64,000 bases of DNA, from the NCBI RefSeq assembly GCF_001613545.1, contig NZ_BDCO01000002.1, forward strand, positions 1,860,001 through 1,924,000, read 5' to 3'. This DNA comes from Terrimicrobium sacchariphilum (lineage in GTDB: Bacteria; Verrucomicrobiota; Verrucomicrobiia; Chthoniobacterales; Terrimicrobiaceae). Every line of letters begins with the position of its first letter. Within the stretch, counting starts at the first letter, position 1. This document shows positions 7,875-16,568 of this stretch, piece by piece. The translations under genes were made by a program, and so were the position numbers. A model generated the notes under the pieces. It did not search any database, had not been told where the DNA came from, and worked only from the letters and a program-made list of their open reading frames with translations.

Positions 7875-9361
7875 AATCTGCACGGCTCGTCCTTTTTTTT
7901 GTCATCGCGTTGACGCTCGTGCGAGTAGCGATGGTTTGGCTGCAAAACCCATCGCCTGATGAGGCTTATTACTACCTTTGTGCGCAACACCCGGCGCCAG
8001 CCTACTTTGACGGGCCACCGGCCACGGCATTTCAGGTCGGTCTGATCAATGGCGTGAGCGCGGGGGATTTCCTCTGGAGGGCGGCTGCGCCGGCTTGGGC
8101 GATGGCCGCGTCGATTCTTTGTTTTCTCTTCGTGCGTCGGCTCTCCAATGAGTCCGTTGCCTCCATTTCGGTGGTGGTGCTCAATCTGCTGCCGGGATTC
8201 AATGTGCAGGCCTTGCGTGTCGGCCCGCAACTTCCGGCCCTGGCACTGTTGATTCTATGCCTGCTCTGGGTCTGGATGGCTTTTGAAGCAGAAAAAAACT
8301 CGCTTCTCTGGTGGGCGCTCTCGGGTATCGCGCTGGGTGGGGCGTGCCTGTATTCCTATGCGGCGGTTTTTGTGATTCCGCTGGTGATCATCTTTGTCCT
8401 GTCGAGCGCCAGGCACCGCCGGGGTCGGGATTTTGGCGGGCTGGTGATCTGGATCGTCCTGCCCGCAGCATTTCTGTTCCCTGCTTTGATCTGGAACGCC
8501 AGACAGGAATGGATTCCCATGATGCCCGGCACCCTTCGCAGTCTGTGGCATTTCGATAGTGGAGGCTTCCTGGCGTCGCTCGTATCGCTGCTTTACTTCA
8601 TTTCTCCACTCGTGGCCGTCACATTGCTCGGGACGTGGGCGATGCTGGCCGGGGGAGCGCACTCCCACATCCGCGCCCGATTCCTGTTTCTCGCGGCCAT
8701 GCCGTTTGTGTTACTGAGCTTTTACATGCTGTATCATGGTGGCGACGCCGCGTTTTTCTTCCTGCTTGCGGTGCCACTCCTTTTGGTGAGAGCTCGGGAC
8801 TTTCTCGATCTCATCCCGGCAGGTCGCTGGGCGGGAGGCACGGCGATTGCCCTGGCTCTCGGGTTTTCCCTCCACGCGGCAGCGGCATCGATGGACGACG
8901 GCCGGGCTTGGGACGCGGCGGCGGCTCATGCTCGGAATGTCTTCACGGAGGAGTTGAAGAAGGGAAATGAAAGCCTCTTCCTCGTGGCCGAGAATCCCGC
9001 TCTCGCCTCGGTGCTCGGCTACTATCTCAAGGACAGCCTCATCCCACCATCCGGCCATCCCGTGGTCTACGTGGGAGAGTCGCAGGATATTTCCAGTCAA
9101 TACGCACTCTGGCCGACGTATGCCGACTTCGTCGACAGCACGCGTGTCGCTGACGAGTACTATACCGAGCAGAAGGGGGAGAATCCCTTCATTGGTCGGA
9201 GCGCCCTGTACATCACCGAGGAAAAAGCCGACGAGGTGCCGCAAACGATCAAGGCGGCGTTTGAGTCGGTGACCCTTCTTGAGGAGTACCCCTTGCGTGG
9301 CGCCCACCGAAACCCGCTATACATCTATCTTTGCAAGAACTACCAGACGTTGCCTTTGTGA
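7871..9361 (+). CDS. GT39-family (ArnT/PMT-like) membrane glycosyltransferase
   Basis: This 496-residue polytopic protein has the GT39 signature SPDEAYYY in its first outer loop (acidic pair as candidate catalytic site) and about ten membrane helices to near residue 335. A soluble C-terminal domain of roughly 150 residues follows. Relatives transfer a sugar from an undecaprenyl- or dolichyl-phosphate donor to lipid A or protein in the periplasm. ATG 7871 overlaps the PAP2 stop, which decides the start against a longer frame. The downstream GT2 gene overlaps by GTGA and could make the donor lipid. Acceptor and sugar cannot be read from sequence. Confidence 0.82.
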   Translation: MKSARLVLFFVIALTLVRVAMVWLQNPSPDEAYYYLCAQHPAPAYFDGPPATAFQVGLINGVSAGDFLWRAAAPAWAMAASILCFLFVRRLSNESVASISVVVLNLLPGFNVQALRVGPQLPALALLILCLLWVWMAFEAEKNSLLWWALSGIALGGACLYSYAAVFVIPLVIIFVLSSARHRRGRDFGGLVIWIVLPAAFLFPALIWNARQEWIPMMPGTLRSLWHFDSGGFLASLVSLLYFISPLVAVTLLGTWAMLAGGAHSHIRARFLFLAAMPFVLLSFYMLYHGGDAAFFFLLAVPLLLVRARDFLDLIPAGRWAGGTAIALALGFSLHAAAASMDDGRAWDAAAAHARNVFTEELKKGNESLFLVAENPALASVLGYYLKDSLIPPSGHPVVYVGESQDISSQYALWPTYADFVDSTRVADEYYTEQKGENPFIGRSALYITEEKADEVPQTIKAAFESVTLLEEYPLRGAHRNPLYIYLCKNYQTLPL

Positions 9362-10056
9362 ATACCCCTGACTTTTCCGTGGTTATCCCGCTTTTCAACG
9401 AGGAGGATAACGTCGCCATCCTCCAGCGGGAGATCGGCGAGGCCCTGGCCGGGCGCAATTACGAACTCATTCTCGTCGATGATGGGTCTTCGGACGCCAC
9501 CGTGGCGCGTATCAATCGCAAGCCCGAGGTGAGGGTGCTGGAGTTTGAAAAGAATGCCGGTCAAAGCGCCGCGATGATCGCAGGGATAACGGCGGTGCGG
9601 GGGAGCGTGATCGTTCTCCTCGATGGCGATCTGCAAAATGACCCGAAGGACATTCCCCGCTTGCTCGATGAGATCACAAAGGGGGCCGACCTCGTATGCG
9701 GTTACCGGGCCAAGCGTCGAGATACCGTGGTGAAAAAGATCACGAGCCGGGTGGCAAATTTCGTCCGTAGCCGCTTCGTCGGAGACGGTGTTCGCGATAC
9801 GGGCTGTACGCTCAAAGCCATGCGGCGCGAGTGCGCTACAGCGCTTGTCCCCTTCAAGGGCGTCCACCGGTTCATTCCCGCGCTCGTGAAGAACGCAGGC
9901 TTTCGGATTGTGGAGATTCCCGTCAACCATCGCGCCCGCCAATACGGCGTGAGCAAATACGGGTTGGGGAATCGCGCCATCAAGGCGACCACCGACATGC
10001 TCGGGGTGCGCTGGCTGCAATCCCGCTATATCGATTACCGCGTCAAGCAGGGCTAG
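9358..10056 (+). CDS. GT2 polyprenyl-phosphate glycosyltransferase (DPM1/ArnC-like)
   Basis: A 232-residue family 2 glycosyltransferase: FSVVIPLFNEEDNV at the N-terminus, the DxD-type motif VLLDGDLQNDP, and the DTGCTLKAMRR and NHRARQYGVSKYG segments typical of DPM1/ArnC-like polyprenyl-phosphate sugar synthases. It lacks the two C-terminal membrane helices of ArnC, so it resembles the soluble DPM1 type. I use GTG 9358, which overlaps the upstream stop as GTGA; an ATG at 9331 would overlap 31 bases. The end overlaps the convergent AI-2E-type gene by 14 bp. It probably makes the lipid-linked sugar used by the GT39 protein. Confidence 0.88.
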   Translation: MNTPDFSVVIPLFNEEDNVAILQREIGEALAGRNYELILVDDGSSDATVARINRKPEVRVLEFEKNAGQSAAMIAGITAVRGSVIVLLDGDLQNDPKDIPRLLDEITKGADLVCGYRAKRRDTVVKKITSRVANFVRSRFVGDGVRDTGCTLKAMRRECATALVPFKGVHRFIPALVKNAGFRIVEIPVNHRARQYGVSKYGLGNRAIKATTDMLGVRWLQSRYIDYRVKQG

Positions 10057-11263
10057 CCGGAGGCGCTTCAGGAGTCTCGGGCTCAAGCTGCCAGGTCTCA
10101 GGCGCGGCCGGGCGATCCCAGAAGTAACGCTTCAGCAGCACCTTGATCGAGGCAGTCAGAGGTACCGCGAGCAGAGCGCCGAGCAAGCCGCCGAGAATCA
10201 AGCTCCAGGCCAGCACGGAGATGATGACCGTGAGCGGGTGAAGCCCCACGGATTCGCCGACGATCTTCGGGGCGATAAACAGGCCATCCAGCTGATTCAC
10301 CGTGATGAAAATGATCGTCACGGCGAGCGGATGCCCCCAATCGCCAAACTGGGCCGCGGCGATGATGACGGCAGGAATCCAGCAAATGATCACCCCGAGA
10401 TACGGGATGAGCCCGAGGATTCCCACGAAAAGGCCGATGACCAGGGCAAACTCCAGCCGAACCACCAGCAGGCAAATCGCAATGAGCGCTCCATCGATCA
10501 GACTGACGAGCAACTGGCCTCGGAAGAAGTTGATGAGATAGCGGTTGATCTCGGTGAAAAGAGAAACGATCTCGCTCTTCAGTGGCGATGCGCGGAGGGG
10601 AAGGTAATTGCTCCAGTTTTTTGAAATGGCGCGGCCCTCCTTGAGGAAGAAAAAGAGGAATATCGGCACCAGCACAAGGCTGAGGAGGAATCCGAAGACG
10701 CCGAGAAATCCGCCCACGCTGCGATGGAGGAATCCTCCCGTCGCCACCGCCATGTTGGGAACCTCCTTTTGTAGCCAGCCGATGCCATTGTCGACGGTGG
10801 TCGAGATGTAGCTGGTGATCGGGTCCACCGGCGTTTCGGGATCCGTCTGTTTTTGCAGCCAGGGTTTTTCGCTAAGGCGCTTGACCTGCTCGAGCGTCTG
10901 GTTGAAGAGCGCCTGGGCTTTCGCCGTATAGGCAGGCATGTTTTTCGCCAGGACCCCGGCCTGGTGCGATACCGTGGGAACGATGCCGAGAATAACGGTG
11001 GCGCCGATAAGGACAAAGGCGAAGAAAACCGTCAATACCGCCCAGGTGCGTGAGAAGCGCCACTTCTCCAGCAACCGTACCACCGGATCGAGGAGAAAGG
11101 CCAGGATTGCCGAGATGGCGATCGGAATCAACACAGGCTGCAGATAGGAGATGGCACTGACGATCAGCCATCCGGCAAAGGCGATGACCGCAAAGATCAC
11201 TACGCAGGAAAATGCGGTGATGGCAGCCCACAGGGTTTTTTTCTGAAACAGGGACGGAACCAC
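10043..11263 (-). CDS. AI-2E family (PerM-type) transporter
   Basis: The 406-residue inner-membrane protein follows the PF01594 pattern. Two N-terminal helix pairs are followed by a soluble loop (about residues 110-190), then a block of helices that includes GLIPYLGVIICWIPAVI and the signature LDGLFIAPKIVGESVGLHP. The C-terminus is a Pro/Glu-rich tail. Family members range from autoinducer-2 exporters to sodium/proton antiporters, so the substrate is open. The gene stands alone and runs convergently into the GT2 gene, with 14 bp of coding overlap and no room for a terminator. Confidence 0.87.
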   Translation of the reverse strand: MVPSLFQKKTLWAAITAFSCVVIFAVIAFAGWLIVSAISYLQPVLIPIAISAILAFLLDPVVRLLEKWRFSRTWAVLTVFFAFVLIGATVILGIVPTVSHQAGVLAKNMPAYTAKAQALFNQTLEQVKRLSEKPWLQKQTDPETPVDPITSYISTTVDNGIGWLQKEVPNMAVATGGFLHRSVGGFLGVFGFLLSLVLVPIFLFFFLKEGRAISKNWSNYLPLRASPLKSEIVSLFTEINRYLINFFRGQLLVSLIDGALIAICLLVVRLEFALVIGLFVGILGLIPYLGVIICWIPAVIIAAAQFGDWGHPLAVTIIFITVNQLDGLFIAPKIVGESVGLHPLTVIISVLAWSLILGGLLGALLAVPLTASIKVLLKRYFWDRPAAPETWQLEPETPEAPPASPA

Positions 11264-11370
11264 GGCTCATTCCTAGTGAGGGACTCCCAGTCTGGAAAGG
11301 CCAAACAGAGTGAATCCTTCAGGCGAATTCGACTTTGCGATTCGACAGCTCACGCGTACGGTGTGCGAGG

Positions 11371-11625
11371 ATGTCGAGCGCGATCATCGATTTCTTCCGC
11401 AGCAAGTTTGGTGCACCTCCCCCTGTGGCTCCCATCGAGCGAATGATGGCCAAGCGCTGGGTAAAGGAGCGCCTGAAGCATATGTATCCCGAGCTGAGGC
11501 ACGACCCAAAGGCGCTGGAGGAGGTTTATCAATCCTTGAGCCTGGAGCCTCGTCCGGGTCTGGGCAAAGGCGGCGAGATGATGTTTGAAGTCGTTCTTCC
11601 CGGCCGACTGGATTCCGACTCCTAG
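11371..11625 (+). CDS. small conserved-looking protein of unknown function
   Basis: An 84-residue basic protein with no signal peptide or membrane segment. Visible features are an amphipathic N-terminus, a central helical run rich in Arg/Lys (MMAKRWVKERLKHMYPELR) and a C-terminal strand-like FEVVLPGRL. I do not recognise the family. I prefer ATG 11371 because GCGAGG lies directly upstream and the reading looks protein-like from there; the frame is open further upstream. It shares CTAG (11622-11625) with the stop of the convergent membrane protein. Coding is supported by composition and codon usage only. Confidence 0.55.
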   Translation: MSSAIIDFFRSKFGAPPPVAPIERMMAKRWVKERLKHMYPELRHDPKALEEVYQSLSLEPRPGLGKGGEMMFEVVLPGRLDSDS

Positions 11626-12002
11626 TAGGCCACGTAGCTCATTCCCATCGGCTGGATCAGATGGTAGACCGAGAAAACCGTCACCGATAGCCCGAGGGAG
11701 ACATAGGCGCTCGGTAGGGAGTTTCGCCGAACCGCATGGACTGCGAGCACGATGGCCGCGACGAGCATGGCTATGGGGATCACGCAAAAAGCATGGCCGA
11801 TCAAAGGCTGGCGAAACATGGCGGTGACCAGCCAATGGTTGAAGGGATCGGGGAGTAGCCTCACATAGATCAGCGGAGAGAGCATCCAGGTGCCGAAACT
11901 CTCAAAAGCAAACCGTTCCGGCCCGATGAACAGGATGTAGATACCGATGAGGGCTGCAGTAAATACAACGACTCGCCGAGCAGTGACGAAGCCGGGGGAC
12001 AT
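11622..12002 (-). CDS. small membrane protein of unknown function
   Basis: A 126-residue protein with four predicted membrane helices: residues about 10-27, 35-50, 66-88 and 98-118. It begins MSPGFVTARRVVVF and has few charged residues. No catalytic motif is seen and I do not recognise the family. It is convergent with the 84-residue protein through a shared CTAG and divergent from the acid phosphatase gene. Confidence 0.6.
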   Translation of the reverse strand: MSPGFVTARRVVVFTAALIGIYILFIGPERFAFESFGTWMLSPLIYVRLLPDPFNHWLVTAMFRQPLIGHAFCVIPIAMLVAAIVLAVHAVRRNSLPSAYVSLGLSVTVFSVYHLIQPMGMSYVAY

Positions 12003-12104
12003 GCTTCAAGAGTCGTTCTTTGGCGATGATTTGGCAAGGCGTAATCAGGAGTGTCCCCCAGCTTGACCTGTCATGCGGGATGCTGTTAGCAGGGCGGGAG
12101 CCAT

Positions 12105-12830
12105 ATGTCTGGTTTTACCCCCCTCCATGCATTTCTTTGTTGTCTGGCGCTGACCACGGCCTCGTCCATTGGCGCTCCGCCCTCGGCTACTCCGTCTCCC
12201 ACACCCCAGTGGCATTTGCCTGCGCTCGAGTATTTCATTGAGAAACTGCCGGCTCCGCCCCGTGAGGGATCGTTCCGCGACCGGCTCGACCTGCAGGATG
12301 CCCGTGCCCGGCAGGCAAGTATGTCGCCAGAGCAGCTGGCTCATGCCCGGGTGACCTTTCGGCTGACGGTCTTTACCTTTTCCGAGGCCATGGGAGATGG
12401 GTTCAATCCGACGAACTATCCCCAGACCGCCGCCTTTTTTGCCAGGGTGGCAAACGATGCCAATCTCATCATTACCGGCCTGAAAAACCACTATAAACGG
12501 GTCCGTCCCTTCCAGGCTCATCCCGGCAAGGTCTCGATCTATGTCCCAGCCGAGGCGGGATACTCTTACCCCAGCGGGCACAGCACACGGAGCCGACTTT
12601 ACGCGATGCTGTTGGCCGAGCTGGACCCATCGAAGAAACGAGAGATCTCCCTCTGCGCCCAGAAAGTGGCTACCGACCGCATCCTGGCTGGAGAGCATTA
12701 CCTGACCGACCTGGAGGCAGGTCGCAAGCTGGGTAAGTTGATCTTTCAAAGCCTCATGCGAGACCCCAGTTTCCATGCGTCTCTGGAGGCGGTTCGTCAG
12801 GCGGAATGGACGAATAGTCCGCAAAAATAG
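12105..12830 (+). CDS. class A (PhoN-like) acid phosphatase, PAP2 superfamily
   Basis: A 241-residue exported protein with an N-terminal signal (about 1-23). The soluble vanadium-haloperoxidase/PAP2 active site appears as KNHYKRVRPF, then YPSGHSTRSR, then DRILAGEHYLTDLEAG. This order and spacing match bacterial class A non-specific acid phosphatases, which release phosphate from organic esters in the periplasm. The SYPSGHS signature is the family's diagnostic motif. GGGAG lies 4-5 nt before the ATG, one of the few genes here with a purine-rich leader. It differs from the membrane PAP2 protein at 7.2-7.9 kb in being soluble and secreted. Confidence 0.9.
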   Translation: MSGFTPLHAFLCCLALTTASSIGAPPSATPSPTPQWHLPALEYFIEKLPAPPREGSFRDRLDLQDARARQASMSPEQLAHARVTFRLTVFTFSEAMGDGFNPTNYPQTAAFFARVANDANLIITGLKNHYKRVRPFQAHPGKVSIYVPAEAGYSYPSGHSTRSRLYAMLLAELDPSKKREISLCAQKVATDRILAGEHYLTDLEAGRKLGKLIFQSLMRDPSFHASLEAVRQAEWTNSPQK

Positions 12831-12872
12831 ACCCCGTACAGCCGTCAGCATCGGATTTGTCAACGTTCCGAT

Positions 12873-12885
12873 CTTGTGGCACAAG
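12873..12885. promoter_or_regulatory. palindrome in front of the MntR-like gene, candidate operator
   Basis: CTTGTG-G-CACAAG is a perfect 6-bp inverted repeat ending 8 bp before the regulator's start codon. DtxR/MntR proteins often control their own genes through such sites, but it does not match the E. coli MntR box, so this is only a candidate. Confidence 0.25.
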
Positions 12886-12892
12886 AAGAAGG

Positions 12893-13351
12893 ATGCCCGT
12901 GCAGAAAACGAAGTCCTCGACCGCGCTGGTTCCTCAGAGCGACGAGAGCGCCCTCCATCAACGCCGCACTCGTCAGCAGCACGCCCAGGAACGAGCGCAG
13001 GACTACGTGGAAGCCATTGCCGATCTGCTCGCGACTCGGGGAGAGGCGAGGGCGACCGACCTGGCTCGTAATCTCGGGGTGACCCATGTCACCGTCATTC
13101 GCACGGTACAGCGGTTGCAACGTGACGGTTTGGTGACGACCCAGCCTTACCGTTCGATTTTTCTTACGGATGCAGGGAAGCGGCTTGCCATCAAGGCCAA
13201 GGCGCGGCATCAGACCGTGGTTGCGTTTCTGGAAGCGCTGGGTGTGTCTTCCGCCACGGCGCGAGCGGATGCCGAAGGCATCGAGCACCATGTGAGCGCG
13301 GAAACATTGGCTGCCTTTGAGCGATTCGTCGCGGAGCGGACGGGCAGGTAG
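12893..13351 (+). CDS. mntR: MntR-like DtxR-family metal-dependent repressor
   Basis: The 152-residue protein has a winged helix (DYVEAIADLLATRGEARATD, then LGVTHVTVIRTVQRLQRDG) and a short metal-binding and dimerisation region ending in DAEGIEHHVSAETLAAFERF. The E-x-x-H-H pattern is the MntR metal site. It resembles E. coli MntR, which represses manganese uptake when Mn(II) is abundant. No mntH, mntS or mntP gene is adjacent, so targets lie elsewhere. ATG 12893 sits directly on AAGAAGG. A GTG at 12899 would have that motif at better spacing (6 nt) and may be the true start. The stop abuts the stop of the convergent NlpC/P60 gene with no gap. Confidence 0.85.
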   Translation: MPVQKTKSSTALVPQSDESALHQRRTRQQHAQERAQDYVEAIADLLATRGEARATDLARNLGVTHVTVIRTVQRLQRDGLVTTQPYRSIFLTDAGKRLAIKAKARHQTVVAFLEALGVSSATARADAEGIEHHVSAETLAAFERFVAERTGR

Positions 13352-14065
13352 CTAGAAGCCGACTCGTCGCGCGATGATGCATGGAGTCGATAACCACACA
13401 TCCGGCTGGCGTTTATTCAGGACGAGGACCTTGTCTTGAGCTGGATCGGCTTCGATCCAATCTCCGTCCCCCAGATAAACCAGGCAGTGAACGCCGGAAC
13501 TCGTCACTGCGAGATCGCCTGGTTGCAGTTGTTCATAAGGCAGCTTGGCGAGCGGGCCTTTGATGTCCAGTCGACAGTAGTCTGCCGAAATCGGCAGGTC
13601 TCGCGCTGCCGCGTCATTCCACCAAGAGAGAAAGGATTGCCGGATCAATGCCGGATTCATCGTGCGTAGCCCCTCCTCGAAGAGTGTTTTCCTCCAGGCT
13701 GTTCGTGGAAGCCCAGAGCAGTCGATGCCCAGGCGACCTTCTCCTCCCCAGACGTAGGGGGTACCCTCAAATGTTCTTAAATTGGCGACGTAAGCGGCAC
13801 GCAAGTTTTCCGGCGAAGCCGGAGACCAGAGAGCGATCGCTGTAATGAGGATCAGCCCCATGCCAATTACGCACTGGAACCAGCGGCGGCGCCAGAAAAT
13901 CGCGGCACCGGAGATCAGAGAAAGCAGGACGAAGGCGCAGGCGGCATAACGCACCAGACCAGAGTTGATCGGCTGTATCAGCAGCCCGATCAACATCGCC
14001 AAGGAGAAAAGAAAGAGCGACGTGAAGCTCAGCGGAATGAGCCGCCGGAGGTTCAGTCGCTCCAT
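13352..14065 (-). CDS. NlpC/P60-like membrane protein
   Basis: A 237-residue protein with three N-terminal membrane helices (about residues 10-28, 38-58, 64-82). A domain with the NlpC/P60 layout follows: FEGTPYVWGGEGRLGIDCSG (candidate nucleophile Cys), GVHCLVYLGDGDWIEADP (candidate His and the third polar residue). NlpC/P60 peptidases cut gamma-D-Glu-diaminopimelate or related peptidoglycan links. The four-residue insert before IDCSG resembles the common YVWGG...DCSG spacing. It is the last gene of the minus-strand operon, 7 bp after folD. The substrate is not known, and the membrane anchor is less usual for the family. Confidence 0.75.
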   Translation of the reverse strand: MERLNLRRLIPLSFTSLFLFSLAMLIGLLIQPINSGLVRYAACAFVLLSLISGAAIFWRRRWFQCVIGMGLILITAIALWSPASPENLRAAYVANLRTFEGTPYVWGGEGRLGIDCSGLPRTAWRKTLFEEGLRTMNPALIRQSFLSWWNDAAARDLPISADYCRLDIKGPLAKLPYEQLQPGDLAVTSSGVHCLVYLGDGDWIEADPAQDKVLVLNKRQPDVWLSTPCIIARRVGF

Positions 14066-14072
14066 AAACGAG

Positions 14073-14951
14073 CTACTTCGTAAGCTGCTCGCAGGCCTGC
14101 ACGGTATTGGCCATGAGCATGGCGATCGTCATCGGGCCTACGCCTCCGGGGACGGGCGTGATGGCGGCGCATCTTTCTGCCACCGCGTCATAATCCACAT
14201 CGCCGACGAGGCGGGTGCCCTTGGGGGAGGTGGGGTCGTCAATACGGTTGATGCCCACGTCAATAACGACGGCGCCGTCGCCGATGTGTTCGGCTCCGAG
14301 AAAATGCGGGCGGCCCACGGCGGCAATCACGATTTCTGCCTGGCGCGTGATGGCGGCAAGGTTCTTCGAGCGTGAGTGCGCCACGGTGACCGTGGCGTCG
14401 CCGCCCTTGCCGCGACGCATGAGGAGCAGCGCCATGGGTTTGCCCACGATCATGCTGCGGCCCACGACGACGGCATTGGCTCCAGCGGTGGAGACTCCGG
14501 CTTCCTCCAGCAGGCGGATGCAGCCCAGTGGGGTGCAGGGCACAAAGCCCGTCGGATCTTCCAATGCGAGCTTGGCGACATTTACGGGATGAAAGCCGTC
14601 GACGTCCTTGTTGGGATCGATGGCGCGCACAATGGCGGCCTCGTCGATTTGTTTTGGCGGAGGAGACTGGACGAGGATGCCGTGAATAGCCGGGTCATGG
14701 TTCAGTTCACGGACCACCGCGAGGAGCTCCTCCTGGGATGTCGTGGCGGGCAGCTCTCTTTTGACCGAGTGAAAGCCGAGTTCTGCGGCGCGCTTGTCCT
14801 TGGAACGAACGTAGGCGCGGGAGGCCGGGTCATCCCCAACCAGCACGACGGCGAGGCCCGGCTGGATGCCGCGGGCGGCAAGCGCCTCAATGCGCTGGCG
14901 CGTTTCCTGATGAACCTTCTGGGCTACGGCTGCTCCGTCAATCTGCTTCAT
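14073..14951 (-). CDS. folD: methylenetetrahydrofolate dehydrogenase/cyclohydrolase
   Basis: The 292-residue bifunctional enzyme matches FolD throughout: the substrate motif [16 protein letters not shown] with catalytic Lys, [22 protein letters not shown], the Rossmann [14 protein letters not shown] and the C-terminal [15 protein letters not shown]. It interconverts 5,10-methylene-THF, methenyl-THF and 10-formyl-THF. The variant QSPPP replaces the more common QLPLP, a difference seen among divergent FolD proteins. The start overlaps the end of the acyltransferase gene by 14 bp, so it sits inside the overlapping minus-strand operon. Confidence 0.97.
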   Translation of the reverse strand: MKQIDGAAVAQKVHQETRQRIEALAARGIQPGLAVVLVGDDPASRAYVRSKDKRAAELGFHSVKRELPATTSQEELLAVVRELNHDPAIHGILVQSPPPKQIDEAAIVRAIDPNKDVDGFHPVNVAKLALEDPTGFVPCTPLGCIRLLEEAGVSTAGANAVVVGRSMIVGKPMALLLMRRGKGGDATVTVAHSRSKNLAAITRQAEIVIAAVGRPHFLGAEHIGDGAVVIDVGINRIDDPTSPKGTRLVGDVDYDAVAERCAAITPVPGGVGPMTIAMLMANTVQACEQLTK

Positions 14952-15570
14952 TTTTTAAAGTGTTTTCCAAATCAAGGCGTACCTTCTCGAACTCCTCGGC
15001 GGTGAGTTCGGAGGGCACGGAAATCGGTTCGCCTACTTTGATCGAGATGGTCGAGAAGGGCAATGGGATGATGAAGCGATCCCAGCTTTTCAGCCGGACG
15101 CATCGGGAAAACTTTGCATGCAGTGGCAGGATGCGCGTTCCGGTGGTCTGCGCGAGGAAGACGACGCCAGGGCCGAGTTTGTAGCACGGGCCTCGCGGTC
15201 CATCGGGCGTGACCGCAATGTCAATGCCCTGCTCGACAGCGCGAACGAGTTCGCGCATGGCCTGGGAACCTCGACGCGAACTGGAACCGCGGATGGCTCC
15301 CATGCGAAATCCTGCCATGATCTGGGCAAGAATCTCGCCATCCTTGCTCGGGCTGGTGAGTACAGTGACGCCCTTGCGCTGTTTGGGATATCGCCGCAGA
15401 AACGAAACCGTGATGCCCAGGATGCGATTGTGCCAAAAGCACAGAATGATCGATTTTCCCGACATGTCGTTCTTGATGATCGAGTCATCGTCCACCTTGA
15501 GTCGGATGGTGCAGAAAAGGAGGCGGAGTATGGCTACGGCGATGCCGGCCAGCAGGGATTCCCGGGTCAT
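14938..15570 (-). CDS. DUF374 lysophospholipid acyltransferase-like protein
   Basis: The 210-residue protein belongs to the DUF374 branch of the LPLAT/AGPAT superfamily. It shows [10 protein letters not shown] (the H-x4-D-like region, here WHNR), [28 protein letters not shown] and [15 protein letters not shown]. These proteins are usually linked to acylation of lipid A or phospholipid and are common in bacteria with outer membranes. A hydrophobic N-terminus (residues 5-20) may anchor it. The ATG overlaps the phosphatase stop as ATGA, and the end overlaps folD. Substrate is inferred only from family and operon context. Confidence 0.85.
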   Translation of the reverse strand: MTRESLLAGIAVAILRLLFCTIRLKVDDDSIIKNDMSGKSIILCFWHNRILGITVSFLRRYPKQRKGVTVLTSPSKDGEILAQIMAGFRMGAIRGSSSRRGSQAMRELVRAVEQGIDIAVTPDGPRGPCYKLGPGVVFLAQTTGTRILPLHAKFSRCVRLKSWDRFIIPLPFSTISIKVGEPISVPSELTAEEFEKVRLDLENTLKNEAD

Positions 15571-16568
15571 GCGAGGAATTGATTCAGGAGCTTTTGCAGC
15601 ACGGGCCTGGCCTTGGCGGCTATGGTGGGATTGGCGTAGATCACCCAGGCCATCGGGTGCGTCGTGTTCAATGGCGCATCCGGGAATCCACCGAGGGGGT
15701 GCTCGTAGATGATTCCGGCCTCGGAAAGGACCAGCGCGGCGGAAACATCGTAGGGATGACAGACGAGGGCGGCATCGAGCCCGAGTCGAGCGAAGACCAG
15801 CGGGCGGATGTCGCCGCCAAACCGGTCATGCCCGGAGAGCATTTCATAAAACGCCCCTCCGGTGCTGATGTATTGGTCGTCAAAAACCTGGAGGGGAGCG
15901 GTGCCCTTGTAATCCGTCAACTCCTCCCAGAGGGCCTCCTCGATCTGCGCGGTGAGTGTACGGCCCTCAGGCAGGTACTTTGCCAGCCAGGAGAAGCCGT
16001 GTTCAAACTGCGTGGCTTGCGATGCCTGGAGAAAAAGCGGAGCAGTGCTCCCGTCGAGCACATTGCGGGAGGTGAAGACGCAGCCGCCTCCCCGGGTCGC
16101 GCTGATTTGATCTGCCCGCCATTGTTTGGTGACGGGTAGCTCAGTCATCGCGGCGGCGATGATGCCGGAGAGACGAGTATCGTCTCCTCTCTGTGGAGCG
16201 ACGCCTGCGAGCGTCCATGCGCTACGCTTGTCATGCATGATTCCCCGTGTTCCATCAATCGGGTCGATGATGCACTTCCAGCGGGTGGCGGAAACGTCGG
16301 TACCTGCTGGAAAGCACAGGGGATGGTCGTCCTCGATGCCTTCCATCACGACCTGCACAGGTTCGTCGTGAGGCCAATGTGCGGAGAACCACTCTGAGAT
16401 GGCGTCTTCGCTCAGGCGGTCGATCTGATAGATCGTGTCCGCCGCAGTCTCGGCAGCGATGCCCGAGAGATCCTCGATCGATCTGGATGCTCTTCCGCTC
16501 AGGAAACGCGACTGGATGTGGTCACCCAGCGCGCAAAGAAGCTGGCGGATATCTTCGGGTGCGATCAC
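15567..16568 (-). CDS. inositol monophosphatase-family phosphatase
   Basis: A 333-residue IMPase/FBPase-superfamily member. The metal-binding motif reads WKCIIDPIDGTRGI, matching the DPxDGT signature. The second site appears as HPYDVSAALVLSEAGIIYE, a variant of the usual WDxAAG/EAG element with Tyr in place of Trp. The protein is longer than typical IMPases (about 260 residues), with additions between the two motifs. It starts with GTG overlapping the upstream stop (GTGA) and ends overlapping the acyltransferase start (ATGA). The sugar phosphate it hydrolyses cannot be deduced. Confidence 0.83.
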   Translation of the reverse strand: MIAPEDIRQLLCALGDHIQSRFLSGRASRSIEDLSGIAAETAADTIYQIDRLSEDAISEWFSAHWPHDEPVQVVMEGIEDDHPLCFPAGTDVSATRWKCIIDPIDGTRGIMHDKRSAWTLAGVAPQRGDDTRLSGIIAAAMTELPVTKQWRADQISATRGGGCVFTSRNVLDGSTAPLFLQASQATQFEHGFSWLAKYLPEGRTLTAQIEEALWEELTDYKGTAPLQVFDDQYISTGGAFYEMLSGHDRFGGDIRPLVFARLGLDAALVCHPYDVSAALVLSEAGIIYEHPLGGFPDAPLNTTHPMAWVIYANPTIAAKARPVLQKLLNQFLA

